From Cycas panzhihuaensis (taxonomy: Eukaryota; Cycadophyta), in the NCBI GenBank assembly GCA_023213395.1, contig CM041465.1, positions 115,265,741 to 115,329,740 of the forward strand: a stretch of 64,000 nt of DNA, in the 5' to 3' direction. Of the stretch, positions 35,361-46,143 are shown in pieces (within the stretch, counting starts at the first letter, position 1; each line of letters opens with the position of its first letter). Made by a program: the position numbers and the translations under genes. The notes beneath the pieces are model-generated. The model was not told the DNA's origin and made no database searches. It saw nothing but the letters and a program-made list of their open reading frames with translations.

Positions 35361-36165
35361 AATATTCCCTTTTGTTTTAGGAGTTTTGGGATGTCTTTAT
35401 GTGGGATTATTCTGACATGAAGGGAATCGACCCCTCCATCGTCACCCATAATCTCACTACTCTTCCTAGCGCCCGCCCCATGTGCTAGAAGCAGTGCCCT
35501 CTCCACCCTAAACTCTCAGCCACTGTCAAGATGAAGGTTGAAAAAACTTTGGATGCTGGACTTATTACATCCATTGTCTACCCTAAATGGGTGTCCAACA
35601 TCATTCCCATTGCTAAAAAGAATGGGACCATCCGAATATGTGTCGATTTCCATGATATCAACAATGCATGTCCTAAAAACAACTTTCCACTCCCTTTTAT
35701 CAATCAAATCATTGATTGAACCGTAGGGTTTGAAGTCATGTCCTTAATGGATAACTTCTCTAGCTATAACCAGATTCAAATCTCTCCTAAAGACTGCCAC
35801 AAGATGGCCTTCACCACCCCGTGGGATACCTTTGCCTACAAGGTAATGCCCTTCAGCCTAAAAAATGCAGGTGCTACTTACCAAAGGGTGATGTATTTTA
35901 TCTTCCACGACCTGATCGACGACACGTTGGAGGTCTTCATGGATAACATGATGGGTCTCTCGCATGTTAGATCCCATCACCCCTTGGACTTGTGGGCTAT
36001 CTTCACGCGGTGCCGCAAATACCATGTAAGCCTAAACCCACTCAAATATGTATTTGCTGTCACTTTGGGCAAACACCTTAGGTTCCTTGTGTCAAAACAA
36101 GGAATTCAGATTGACCCTGACAAAGTCAAGATAATCCTCGATATGCTGCCTCTGAGAACCCAGTG
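35361..36165 (+). pseudogene. Element B reverse transcriptase
   Basis: It opens with EYSLLF-stop-EFWDVFMWDYSDMKGIDPSI, the Tat-type RT leader. Then come MKVEKTLDAGLITSI, YPKWVSNIIPIAKKNGTIRI, VDFHDINNACPKNN, MSLMDNFSSYNQIQIS, MAFTTPWDTFAYKVMP and FSLKNAGATYQRVMYFIFHD. The catalytic box reads VFMDNMM, so the second Asp of the DD pair is Asn and RT would be dead. The thumb region ends at DPDKVKIILDMLPLRTQ-stop. The frame is open for long stretches; it is one of the better preserved RT copies here. Confidence 0.92.
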
Positions 36166-36790
36166 ATAGATCAAGTCATTTCTAGGCAGGCTTGGTTTCC
36201 TCAGGTGCTTCCTAGTAGACTTCATCATAAGTGCCAAACCCTTGACTAACCTATTGAAGAAGGGAGCCCCATTTGTTTAGTCTGATAAGACCCAACAAGC
36301 CTTCAAAGGACTTAAGGAAGCTCTTACTTCTGCTCCTACATTGGCACCCCCTTGTTTCGATAGGGCCTTCATTCTTTATACCTTGGTGATTAATGAGTCC
36401 TTGGGTGCTATGTTGGCTCAGGAGGATGATTTGGGAGTCGAGAGAGCTATTTACTTTATCAGCCACACCCTCATGGCTACTAAACTCAACTACTCTCTAG
36501 CCAAGAAGGAATGTCTCACCTTGGTTCATACAACCAAGAAGTTTAGACACTCTTGCTCGGTAATACCACTAAGGTGATCATCCAATCTGATCCCTTGCCA
36601 TATCTACTTTCAGACCTAACGGGTAGGGCTGGCCGTTGGGCCATCCTACTTCAGGAGTTTGATCTTTATATCGTTAATAGGAAATCAAAGAAAGGGATGG
36701 TGGTAGTTGAACAGCTCACAGATGCACATATCCCTAACTTGTTCAATGTCCCTGTTGACAATTCTCTCCCTGATGAGTTTATCTTGACCA
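36166..36790 (+). pseudogene. Element B gypsy-type RNase H
   Basis: Frames read IKSFLGRLGFLRCFLVDFII (RT-RNase H connection), AFKGLKEALTSAPTLAPP, FDRAFILYTLVINESLGAML and ERAIYFISHTLMATKLNYSL, then KKECLTLVHTTKKFRHS. After a frameshift near 36560 they continue LGNTTKVIIQSDPLPYLLS and GRAGRWAILLQEFDLYIVNR. The usual first Asp (YTDAS) reads VINES. This is the RNase H tail of gypsy RT; it is followed by the integrase zinc region. Confidence 0.88.
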
Positions 36791-37947
36791 TTCAGGGTAT
36801 TCCTTCCCATCTACTTATCGATAACAAGTGGTATGGTGACATCGTACGGTACCTCACATAGTAGCAGTACAACCCCAAAGCTAGTAATAAGGTTAGATCT
36901 CATATCCAGACCTCTGCTAGGCAATACTTCCTCATGGACAAAGTATTATACAAGAGCTATTTCGATGGGATCCTCCTCTGCTGCGTCACTCTTGATGAAG
37001 TAGATCAAATACTCCGCGAATGCCACCATGGCATTTGTGAGGGCCACCTTGGGGGCTAATCCATGGCCTAGAGGATCCTCCGTATGGGCTACTATTGGCC
37101 ATCCCTCTTCAAGGATGCCCATTCCCATGCCTTGAGATATCGGCGATGTAAGAAATACGCTAACATCTCCCATGCGCCTTGCAAGGCTCTTCATCCTATC
37201 ATATCTCTATGGCCTTTCACTCAGTAGGGTTTAGACCTCATCGGGGCTATATCCCCACCTTGATCATCATAGTACAAGTTTATCTTGACTGCCACAGAAT
37301 ACTTTACTAAATGGGTGGAGGCCATCCCTCTGATTACTACCCCTGGTAAGATGATAACTACTTTCATTTACCAACACATCATTTGCTACTTTGGGATTCC
37401 TGATGTCTTGATTACTGACAATGGAACCCCTTTTTGTAACAAGGAGATGGATGAGCTTTGTGAGAAATTCAAAATCGCTCATAAAACTTCCTCCCCTTAT
37501 TACCCCTAGGAAAATGGTCAAGTTGAGTCATTCAACAAGACTCTTGTTAACATCTTAAAGAAAACTGTCTCTCAGTCTCAAAGAGACTGGCACCTTAAGC
37601 TCCCTTCTGCCTTATGGGCTTATCGTATCTCTATCCATGTTGCTACATGGATGACTCTATTCTCCCTAGTTTATAGGACCGAGGCGGTACTCCTATTGGA
37701 AGTAGAGATTCCCTCTCTATGAGTTTCCCTTCGAGGTCTCATCGATGAGGAGTCGATCCATCAGGCTCACCTCTTAGACCTTAAAGCCTTGGATGAGAGA
37801 CGTTTAACAGCCTACTAAGCTAACCTTGTTGGCCCCTTTGTTGTTCTTGAGAGCCTTGATAATGGTGCCTATAGGATTGCCACCTTGGAGGGCCTAGAGT
37901 TTGAGAAAGATGTTAATGGGAAATTCCTCAAGAAATTCTACTCATGA
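36791..37947 (+). pseudogene. Element B integrase
   Basis: The H2C2 zinc region is ECHHGICEGHLGG (about 37018-37060) followed by the paired cysteines near 37140. The core carries GLDLIGAIS (first catalytic Asp, about 37225-37250), ITDNGTPFCNKEMDELCEKF (second Asp codon 37417) and QVESFNK (Glu codon 37525). The last two are exactly 35 residues apart, a complete DDE set. The C-terminal part ends LEGLEFEKDVNGKFLKKFYS and TGA 37945-37947. TAG codons interrupt it before the core. No chromodomain. Confidence 0.92.
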
Positions 37948-38115
37948 GTCCGTCATCACCTTATTCACGCTCTGAAATGAGCCTAAACTACCATCTTAAG
38001 CTTGTTCCCATTGCCCCTAGCCACAAGTGGAGTGGCAGCTTAGGGTGGGCCTCTCATTCCTTTTTGGTTCCTCCTGTGGAACCCTCGTTCTCTTCCTCTT
38101 GGGAACCTTGTCATC
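37948..38115 (+). other. Element B region downstream of integrase
   Basis: CTCTGAAATGAGCCTAAACT and the stretch to GGGAACCTTGTCATC match the reverse complement of D about 54300-54470. B therefore continued into the same 3' module before it was cut. tcatc (38111-38115) is the predicted duplication of C. Confidence 0.7.
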
Positions 38116-40668
38116 TATTTCCCAGCTACTAGGAATGGACTCAAGACTCATCGACGTAGGTATGTTTAGGTATACATTCTTACTTTTTCTTGCCCATGCT
38201 TAATTAAGGTTATTTAGCATAGGTTGCTTGACATACGCTTGCCTGCACATATTACTTCTCTGCTTACTCATAATGCATGTGCTTACGGCATACCATCAGC
38301 CTATGACGACTCACAACGGGGGCATTCCTCAGCGAATGCTACACCCCGTATGGTGTATAGCCACCCACGTTGTCTCTACGGTCTCTTGGGATGTTTCAGC
38401 CAGTCCTATTTGCTCCTGTTACAACATGTTACTTGCGTTGTAGTCCCTCCTAAGCCTGATTTAATCCTTAGTTGGGACTTATTTCATTATTTTGGCTACT
38501 TGCCCATTACTTGGGCATTCCCTCAGCTGCTCTAGCTTATTTTTGGTCTTAATTGTTACTTCAAAACCTTATGTTTTTGCTCCTTTTTCTCTTTTTTTGT
38601 TTCTAACCTGATACCGTTATAAATTTAGCGGTACCACGGTCTTTGCTGTAGTACCACAGAGTTTATCGCGGTACGACTATTTGAAATTTAAAAAAGAAGG
38701 ACCACACGACAGTTTTCATTTTTTTTGCAGAACTGCCACATGGCGTCGATCGATTTGCATCACCCTGACACCCCCAACATTCACTTGTAGTGAACAGGGG
38801 GATAAAGGAGATTTTGCTCTCCATTCTCAAGATCTCTTGGCCATTTTTCTGACTTTTCAACTAAAAACTCACAGAGAAAGACACAATCTACATGCACAGG
38901 AACCTGTCATAGAAGAGAAGGACTGCTATTAGCTGGATTTGTAGGGCTATTACTGCCTATTACAGCTCTCAATAGTAAGCCTCATACCTCTTTGCAAGTG
39001 CTCAAGGTTCCAACCGAAACTTCCACTAAAAAGCTCCTCCAAAGAGCCAACTTCCAAGGCTCCAAGTTTGCAAGGATTTTTTCTCACTTCACTCTTGCAA
39101 AAACCTGTCATTATCATCCCTCATACACTAGTTATTGCTGCTATTTCCTAACAGCAAAGCTCATGCTTGATTCTCCTCCAACAAGGTATTCCTTATTCCT
39201 ACTTGCAATTTATTTTGTTCTTATTTCTTTTGTGTGTTGGTAAATGAAGTCTTAGTTTGTCTAGTTTTCTTTATGTTGTTGTACTAGATTAGTGATATTC
39301 CCATTTTCGTTTGAAGCCTCACTGTTTTCTTTAAACCATCCCTTTTACCTCTTTCTTGGTTAGCCATTGCAAAGGAGCAACATAAGAGGATTTAAGGGAG
39401 GTAGGCGGGGTTCTGTCCCCCATTGCTGTCCTTCTCCCCAAGGGTTCCGTCCCTTGTCCTCTTTCCCTTTGCTATTAGTGCTTTCTTAGGAAATAGGTTA
39501 AGGGAGTTTAGGAAATCTAGTTGTGGTGTTCAAGGTAGCACAGGCAACCCATTGCCACTCCGTTTCCAGAAACCCTATCTGTCAGTATTGGGCCCTACCT
39601 AAGCCCCAAATCTTTTCGTTATTCCCTCCTTTGTTATGGTTTATTGCTTTACGACCTTGTTATCAACCAGTTTCTCCTTCCCAAGTTCCATGGAGGTCTT
39701 TCGTGGGTGAGTTAGCCATTCTGAGGCTATACTCTTTTCCCTTTCGAGTGTCTTTATGGTGTATGGTGGTGAGAGTATTTATTGCATGTCACTATTTTAC
39801 TTGGCTACATATTGATGCTTAGCATAGATTTAAGTTCCATTTGATTTTAGTATATATCTTTGGTATATTTCGTGGCCTCTCTTCTGAGAAGAAGGTATTC
39901 TCCTCACTTGTTTGTAGGATCACGCATTAGTGGAGCGATACATGGAGCAAACCCATTGTAGGTTAGTTCCCTGTGTGGTGCATTTCTTTCTATTTCATGC
40001 TTTCATCTCTTTTTTCTATTCATTTGCTTTTGCATGCTTAAGGGGAGGTAAGTAAGCCCCTCTTCCATTGCTTCCAGTAACTGCCGCTGATCGACACCGC
40101 ATGCACGATGAACAGAGCAGAAAGGAGTGGGACTCAAAATGACAAGTAGTACTCCATTTAGGTGCTAGATCTAGGTATTCTCCTTGTTCCCCATGCATCC
40201 CTTTTACATTGTCGCCTTTCATACATTTGCTTGTGTAGTTAGGAACTTGTAAAAGATTAAAAAGGGAAAGGGAAAAGTGCACTCACTTTTACATTGTTTC
40301 TTGCTTTGGCTAGCATAGCATAACATAGTTAGATTGTTTACGTTGCATTCGAGTTACCCTCATCATATCCCCCTTTTTGTATTTGCCTGCACGTTAGTTA
40401 GCTGCCCTTTCATTCATTACCTTCTCATTACCTTGAGAAGACACAACGCGTAAGGCACTTTCTCCTCTTCCTGGCCATCTGAGGGGTAGGAAGGCCTTGC
40501 TTTGCATGGCTACCTAGAAGCAACCAGGCACCTTGCAGTTTTGAATCTGCACTCTGGTACACAAACGCCCTACGAGGTGAAGTCCTTGCTGCCTAGTTTA
40601 GTTAGTATTGCATATTCATATATCCTTTTTGCTAGACGTAGGGACACCGCCCTGTAGCGAGCATTTCA
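38116..40668 (+). repeat. Element C 5' LTR
   Basis: About 2.55 kb. Its 5' end TTTCCCAGCTACTAGGAATGG and its promoter-proximal GTTATAAATTTAGCGGTACC block are shared with B and D. The 3' third is different, ending AGCGAGCATTTCA. A palindrome-rich block TTTAGCGGTACCACGGTC...GTTTATCGCGGTACGAC lies at 38620-38680. The ORFs inside show no domain. Confidence 0.86.
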
Positions 40669-40669
40669 C

Positions 40670-40687
40670 TGGCGACCATACTGGGGA
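40670..40687 (+). other. Primer binding site of C
   Basis: TGGCGACCATACTGGGGA, one base after the LTR end, identical to A's site. Confidence 0.87.
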
Positions 40688-40837
40688 CTACTAGTAAGGG
40701 AACTAGTTTCGCTTCCCATTTTCATTGGTGTTCTTACCTCTAGGTAGTCTCTTATTCTGTATTCCAGTTGGGTAGCCCCTAACGTGCTTGCTTCATTCCC
40801 CTCTTTTAATTTTCTTTTAACAACGCTTGCAAAGGCG

Positions 40838-40868
40838 TTGCATGCAACGTTTCTCACGTTGCTTGCAA
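40838..40868 (+). other. Conserved leader hairpin of C
   Basis: TTGCATGCAACG and CGTTGCTTGCAA pair over 12 bp with one mismatch around the loop TTTCTCA. An overlapping alternative stem, CAACGC (40821) with GCGTTG (40835), could compete. Confidence 0.72.
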
Positions 40869-40934
40869 GGTCTGCCGCCGTTGTTAGAAGACCAATCGCC
40901 TTGTTCCCTTCCGTCGTCGAACCTCGATTCAACA

Positions 40935-43427
40935 ATGGAAGGTTACCTGTCTGATTGGGCTTACCATACCATGGCTTCGGGAACTCAAGAATTTCCTGCA
41001 TCTATTCTAGAATCTGCCCATGGGGGCGATGATTCCATCTATTATCTAGATGACCAGTTTCACCCCACTGACTTTCATCCTTCTGCTCATGCAGCAGAAG
41101 ATTCATCTCCTCATGAGACTCACCATCCTACTGGTGAGCCTTACGAGGAGCACCCTGAGGGATCCCCAACATTCGAGATCCTGTCGACCTCGTATAGCTA
41201 CAAGGATACCCCTCCTACTAACGTAGTCGAAGCACTCAGTGAGTACTTCTGAACAACTCACCGCCAACCGCATCCTAGGTGGTTTGAAGAAATGTTGCGT
41301 AATGTAGCATCTTCTTCATCCATACCTGTGCCTCATATGATGAATGATGCTTTTACCCACGCACACTCGTCCTATGCCATATCTACACTGGCTCCCAGGG
41401 CAAGCGTTGCGCCGCCTATCTCTAGCCATGGTCCTACTTCTTCAGGACCCGTTTATGGCATGTCCTTTCCCCAACTTGGGGTTAGCATGCCATTTCTGAG
41501 TCAAACGAATGCGCCACCCTCAAACGTGGCGCATGCATTTCCTAGTAGGCCTCGAGGCCCTACTAGTGCTACTGCCATCAACTATGTAGGACCCACTCTT
41601 ATATACATTCAAAACCCTACTGGTGATCCTTCCCTTTACGTGCCCCTAGGTTACATGTCTCAACCTTAGGGGCAGGGTAGAGGAAACCATCTTCCTGCTT
41701 ATGGGGTGGACCCGTTGCATCCATATGAAGTTGTGCCATGTACGGCTGGCTCATATAGGTAAAACCTGGTCCCTCACCCTTCATTTCAACCATCTAGCAC
41801 AACTCCTATTATTGCGTCTTCACAAGGGAACATACCTCCCTTCCAAAGTGTTTATCCACAACCCTCTTTCCAACAAGGGGCGTTTCCCCAAGGAGGGATG
41901 GGCTTACCACCTCCATCCATTCCTATTCCTTTACCGGTCGTTGATCCATTGGCCCATGTAAGGACACATCCTTTCATGGATTATAGGTCAACACCATTAT
42001 CTATCGAGGCACTAAGGACTAACCTACCGCCTCACCCTCCTGAAGTTCCTAAATTTGACGGAACTTCGTCGCAAGACCCAACCGAGAATGTACGTAGTTT
42101 CTCTATGGCGTGCATTGATTATTGGGCTTACGACCACATTCTGATGAAGCTATTTCTGTGATCCTTGTAGGGCGACACCCTCAAGTGGTTTTATCATCTC
42201 CCTACCCATTTAATTTCTTTATTCCAACAATTGGTGGACGAGTTCGTCAATTATTTTGACATATCCCATCTATTCGAGAGCGGAATGAAAGCACTCCTGT
42301 CACTTAAACAAGGTCACGATGAAATGAATCATGACTTTGTGTGATACTTTCATGATCTCCTTCACTCTACTAAGGCCACGTTACCTGAAGAGTTGAAGCG
42401 AGATCTCTTCGTCAACGACCGCCTCAAGTGCATGTGGAAGTCCTTAAGATGGGGGCAACCACATGCGACTCCGTCATTACGAGGTGCTTGGCATTGGAGG
42501 CCATTGAGATCCAAGCCGGACTCAAGAAACCTCCTAAGCCCTCACAATGTCGTGAGGCACCTCCCCCAGCGAAGGAAACCAAACCTTCACAACCTGCTAG
42601 GTCTACCTCTCATCCGACTGAGAGGACCTTAGACCCTCTTACCTCTGCTATTCACTCATTCGAGCGCATGATGAAGGAGCTTAAACTCCAGTCCCCTTCA
42701 TCGCCGACCTCCCATAAACTAGTTCAGTAAGCTTCGCATGCACTTCCCCAAAGGGGGTAATATCCAACCTTCTCAAGCAAGGAGGATCGATCCTCCCCTT
42801 GAGAAGAGGTGGTGTTCCATCCACGGGGAGTGCTTCCATGATGATTCGCATTATTGGGTGCAACACCCACGTGATGCCCCACCGCATGATTCATCCCCTA
42901 GACTGTCATCGAGGCCTAACCTCGATCAACCCATTCATAGAGACCCATTCCCCAAACATGGGGAATGTGGTCATGATGTTCAACAAAGGAACAATCAGAA
43001 TCAGGATAGATCCCCTGATTCTCGCCCTTCGTATGGTAGAGGGAAGGGTGTACGAAGACCATCTTCCCCTTCACACTCCCTTGACCGCCGTGCTCCATCA
43101 CCTTCACAGTCCCATAACAAGGGAAAGAAGGTGATCCAAATGCTTGAGACCACTTCCTTTTATACGTTGACCCAATCTCAAGACACAAAAGAGGCATCAG
43201 GCACCTCCGCATCTACCTCGCAACTTGATCCTCCTCCGGAAGTCGTTCCTCCAGAGATTCCCACACTTCCCAAGAGCATTCCCGTCCGCCCCTATAGATT
43301 CAACTTTAGGAGAGCCCTTACCCAACCCACAGGGAGGGGTAAGCCCTTCTCTGTAGTCAAAGAGCTTCTCACTATGGCTGCCATGATGTCCATCATAGAC
43401 ATCTTGAGAAGTTGCCCTAAGCAGTGA
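40935..43427 (+). pseudogene. Element C gag
   Basis: The start ATG at 40935 opens a frame of about 105 codons, MEGYLSDWAYHTM...NVVEALSEYF. The frame resumes after a TGA at 41252. The Ser/Pro-rich middle (41292-41669) is followed by the gag core LPPHPPEVPKFDGTSSQDP (about 42020-42070), FSMACIDYWAYDHILMKLF, LHSTKATLPEELKRDLFVN, LALEAIEIQAGLKKPPKPSQ and the finger WCSIHGECFHDDSHY (about 42810-42860). Here the last Cys has become Tyr. The C-terminal Arg/Ser/Pro-rich part (42738-43427) is one open frame. It would form the particle. Confidence 0.9.
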
Positions 43428-43925
43428 ATGCTCCTCTTGGAAGCTATAGGATCAAATGACGCGTCCATTCATGCCTTGGGCACAACCCAAAGCTGTAAAC
43501 CCGTCATCTCTTTCGATCCCAGAGATCTTCCTACGTCTAGTGGAAGGGAATGCCAATGGAACTTCCCTTTCACCATTACCATAGATACTCTTGATTGCAC
43601 ATTGCGAAGAACCATCGTGGACAACAGTTCTTCTGTCAATGCCATGCCCTTGCGCATTATGCAAGAGCTTGGCATTTTTGCCTTGGAACCTGTTCCATGG
43701 CGTTGTTAGAGTTATGATGGTAGCGAGAAGACTCCCTTAGGATCTGTCTCGATACCTCTTACTCTCGAGGATAAGACTGTCATTATTGACATCATTGTCC
43801 TCGATGTTGACGTTGATTACAACCTGCTTCTAGGTTGACCATGGCTTGACCAAATGGGAGCTGTGTGTTCCACCCGTTGGGGGCAACTTAAATTTGTCTA
43901 TAACGGATAAATGAAAGTCATCTCC
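43428..43925 (+). pseudogene. Element C aspartic protease
   Basis: Frame 43428-43709 contains GRECQWNFPFTITIDTLDCT, LRRTIVDNSSSVNAM, PLRIMQELGIFALEPVPWRC, then a TAG, and continues YDGSEKTPLGSVSIPLTLED, VLDVDVDYNLLLG and PWLDQMGAVCSTRWGQL. The active-site motif is DNSSS where B has DNGSS and E has DSGSY; the Gly after the catalytic pair is lost. It joins gag without a clear gap. Confidence 0.88.
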
Positions 43926-44755
43926 CACGAGCAATCGCTCACCAAACAAGCTAGGCCATCTGCTTAAGGGAGCCATAGCCATACGAAGGGGAACAAATGC
44001 CCTTCCGATCATGTTTTGACCTGCTCCATTGGAATCCTTGATTCCTCTTACCGCAAAGAAGATCCCACATCTTCTTCTCCTAATTTGACACGTTTCGCCC
44101 CTATTGGTGTCAGAAGCTATGGGTACCTTACCATGTTTGACGATGACGGGTCCCATAGCGAGGATGAGAATCATCCTCACTCAGTTTTGTTTCTCCGCAC
44201 TAGTGTGGGGCATCCTCCTAGTCCTAGGTTTCCTCCTAGGATCCCTTTTGTTATAGATCCTAGTTATTTTCACATGTCACATGATATTGCGCATGTCAAT
44301 CATCATGTTCCTAGCTCTTTCATCCCATCACCTTTCGCAAATGATGATGTTGAGAGTTTCCCTCTTGCTTTTTACGAGGGACCTCTCCCTGACTCTCCTT
44401 TAGAGTCCCTTGGGGATGATGGGTAGCTTTCAGGCCATACCAGTCCTATCACTCCCATGCTATCTCGTGCCTCATCCATTCGAAGTCAGGTCATCCATGG
44501 GGTGGACTACTTCAAAGACGACGAGGCTTTGCTGGAGTACTTAGCCGGCTCCATGCCTAGTTTGCCTCCTGATCATCACAAGCTTAGCCATTAAAAGGTC
44601 CTAGCGATTGGGTCCATGCTAGCCAACCCAATCCCTTCTTCTGTTTCCTCTCCTCCTGTTGATCTTGCCCCCCTCCATTTTGAGGAGGGGAATGCTATGT
44701 GCATGGAGGCAACTCAAGACATAATCCTCACCCTGGATAAGATTATTAAGGTAGG
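43926..44755 (+). pseudogene. PR-RT linker region of C
   Basis: The frame 44016-44426 reads GVRSYGYLTMFDDDGSHSED, then a Pro/His-rich stretch, and HIAHVNHHVPSS. After a TAG the segment continues IHGVDYFKDDEALLEYLAGS and DLAPLHFEEGNAMCMEATQD. It is homologous to the linkers of A, B and E and coding throughout. I recognise no domain. The length (about 0.83 kb) and acidic character are retained in all copies. Confidence 0.72.
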
Positions 44756-45588
44756 AGTGGAATGTACTCTTGACAAAGTGAGGGAATACTCCCTCCTGTT
44801 CCAAGAATTCCGCGATGTATTCGCGTGGGACTACTCAGACATGAAGGGTATTGACCCCTCCATCGTCACGCATAACCTTACGACCATTCCTAACACTCGC
44901 CCTATGCGTCAGAAGCAGCATCCCCTTCACCCAAAGCTTTCAACCATCGTAAGATGGAGGTTGAGAAGCTTCTGGACGCGGGACTTGTTTCTTCCATCGA
45001 TTACCCTAAGTGGGTATCGAATATCGTTCCCATTGCCAAAAAGAACGGGACCATCTGCATTTATGTCGACTTCCACGACATAAATAATGCTTATCCTAAG
45101 GACAACTTTCTTTTTCCCTTCATTGATCAAATAATTGATCGTACAACTGGATTTGAAGTTATGTCCTTAATGGATGGCTTCTCCGGCATAACCAAATTTA
45201 AATTTCTCCTAAAGACTGCCATAAGACGGCCTTCACTACGCCATGGGGTACCTTTGCCTATAAGGCAATGCCCTTTGGTCTTAAGAATGTAGGGGCTACT
45301 TATCAAAGAGCCATGCATTTTATCTTTCACGACCTCATCAACAATATGTTGGAGGTCTTCATGGACGATATGATGGGCCTTTCGTGTACCAGGGCACATC
45401 ATCCCTCTGACTTGTGTGCCATCTTCACAAGATGCCGCAAGTATCACATTAGCCTGAACCTGCTCAAATGTGTGTTTGCCGTCACTTCAGGTAAACTCTT
45501 GGGTTTCCTTGTGTTACAACAAGGAATCCAAATTGATCCAGAAAAAGTCAAGGCGATCCTTGACATGTCGCCACCTAGAACCCAATGA
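44756..45588 (+). pseudogene. Element C reverse transcriptase
   Basis: The leader reads EYSLLFQEFRDVFAWDYSDM, then GIDPSIVTHNLTTIPNTRPM. After a frameshift near 44955: MEVEKLLDAGLVSSIDYPKW, VSNIVPIAKKNGTICIYVDF, INNAYPKDNFLFPFIDQIID and MSLMDGFSG. A second frame break follows near 45185, then MPFGLKNVGATYQRAMHFIF. The catalytic box is VFMDDMM with both Asp (codons 45364 and 45367). The thumb ends VKAILDMSPPRTQ-stop. The leader and ID-Y-P-K-W segment place it in the Tat lineage. It is the RT copy with the intact catalytic box in the best context. Confidence 0.93.
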
Positions 45589-46143
45589 CAAATTAAGTCG
45601 TTTCTAGGTAGGCTTGGTTTTCTGAGGTGTTTCTTGGCAAATTTTTCCATAAACGCCAAGCCTCTTATGAACCTATTAAAGAAAGAAGCCCCTTTTATTT
45701 GGTCAGACAAGACCCAAAAGGCCTTCGTAGGACTTAAGGAAGCTCTCGTTTCTGCCCCTACGTTGGTGTCTCCTTGCTTTGATAGGCCCTTCATTCTATA
45801 CACCTTGGCAACTGATGAATCCCTGGGCGCAATGCTCGCATAGGAGGATGACTCAGGAACCGAGAAAACTATCTATTTCATCAGTTGCACTCTCATTTCT
45901 GTTGAGCTAAACTATCCTCCCATTGAAAAGGAATGCCTCTCCTTAGTCCATACGACCAAGAAGTTTAGGCATTACTTGCTCGATAATACAACCAAGGTGA
46001 TCGTTTAATCTGATCCCTTGCGTTACTTGCTTACTCGTTTAGACTTGATGGGTAGGGCAGGCCGTTGGGCCGTCCTGCTTCAAGAGTTTGACTTACAGGT
46101 CATTAACAGGAAGTCGAAGAAGGGAATGATAGTAGCAGAGTAA
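45589..46143 (+). pseudogene. Element C gypsy-type RNase H
   Basis: IKSFLGRLGFLRCFLANFSI, PLMNLLKKEAPFIWSDKTQK, FVGLKEALVSAPTLVSPCFD, PFILYTLATDESLGAMLA-stop, EDDSGTEKTIYFIS, then KECLSLVHTTKKFRHYLLDN, SDPLRYLLTRLDLMGRAGRW and LLQEFDLQVINRKSKKGMIV. The first catalytic position reads ATDES with Asp kept. It is the RNase H domain fused behind RT and leads directly into the integrase. TAG/TAA codons stand at Gln positions. Confidence 0.89.

Larger units (their letters stand above)
28447..38115 (+). mobile_element. Element B: Tat-like Ty3/gypsy retrotransposon, left part
   Basis: Begins with an LTR at TGTTTCCC (28447) in X's PMD gene, followed by PBS, leader, gag, protease, linker, RT, RNase H and integrase to 37947, plus about 168 bp of downstream sequence. 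It is plus-strand, opposite to A and X. Element C's LTR starts at 38116. That LTR is of a different subfamily from B's 5' LTR and has no purine tract in front, so it is taken as an insertion, not as B's 3' LTR. B's own 3' module and 3' LTR should lie right of the window. Confidence 0.85.

Noticed and set aside
38116-40668. LTR taken as the 3' LTR of B
   Set aside because: It lacks the purine tract in front, directly follows integrase-proximal sequence, differs in type from B's 5' LTR, and is followed by an intact PBS and gag, so it fits the 5' LTR of C better. A deletion/recombination product remains possible.
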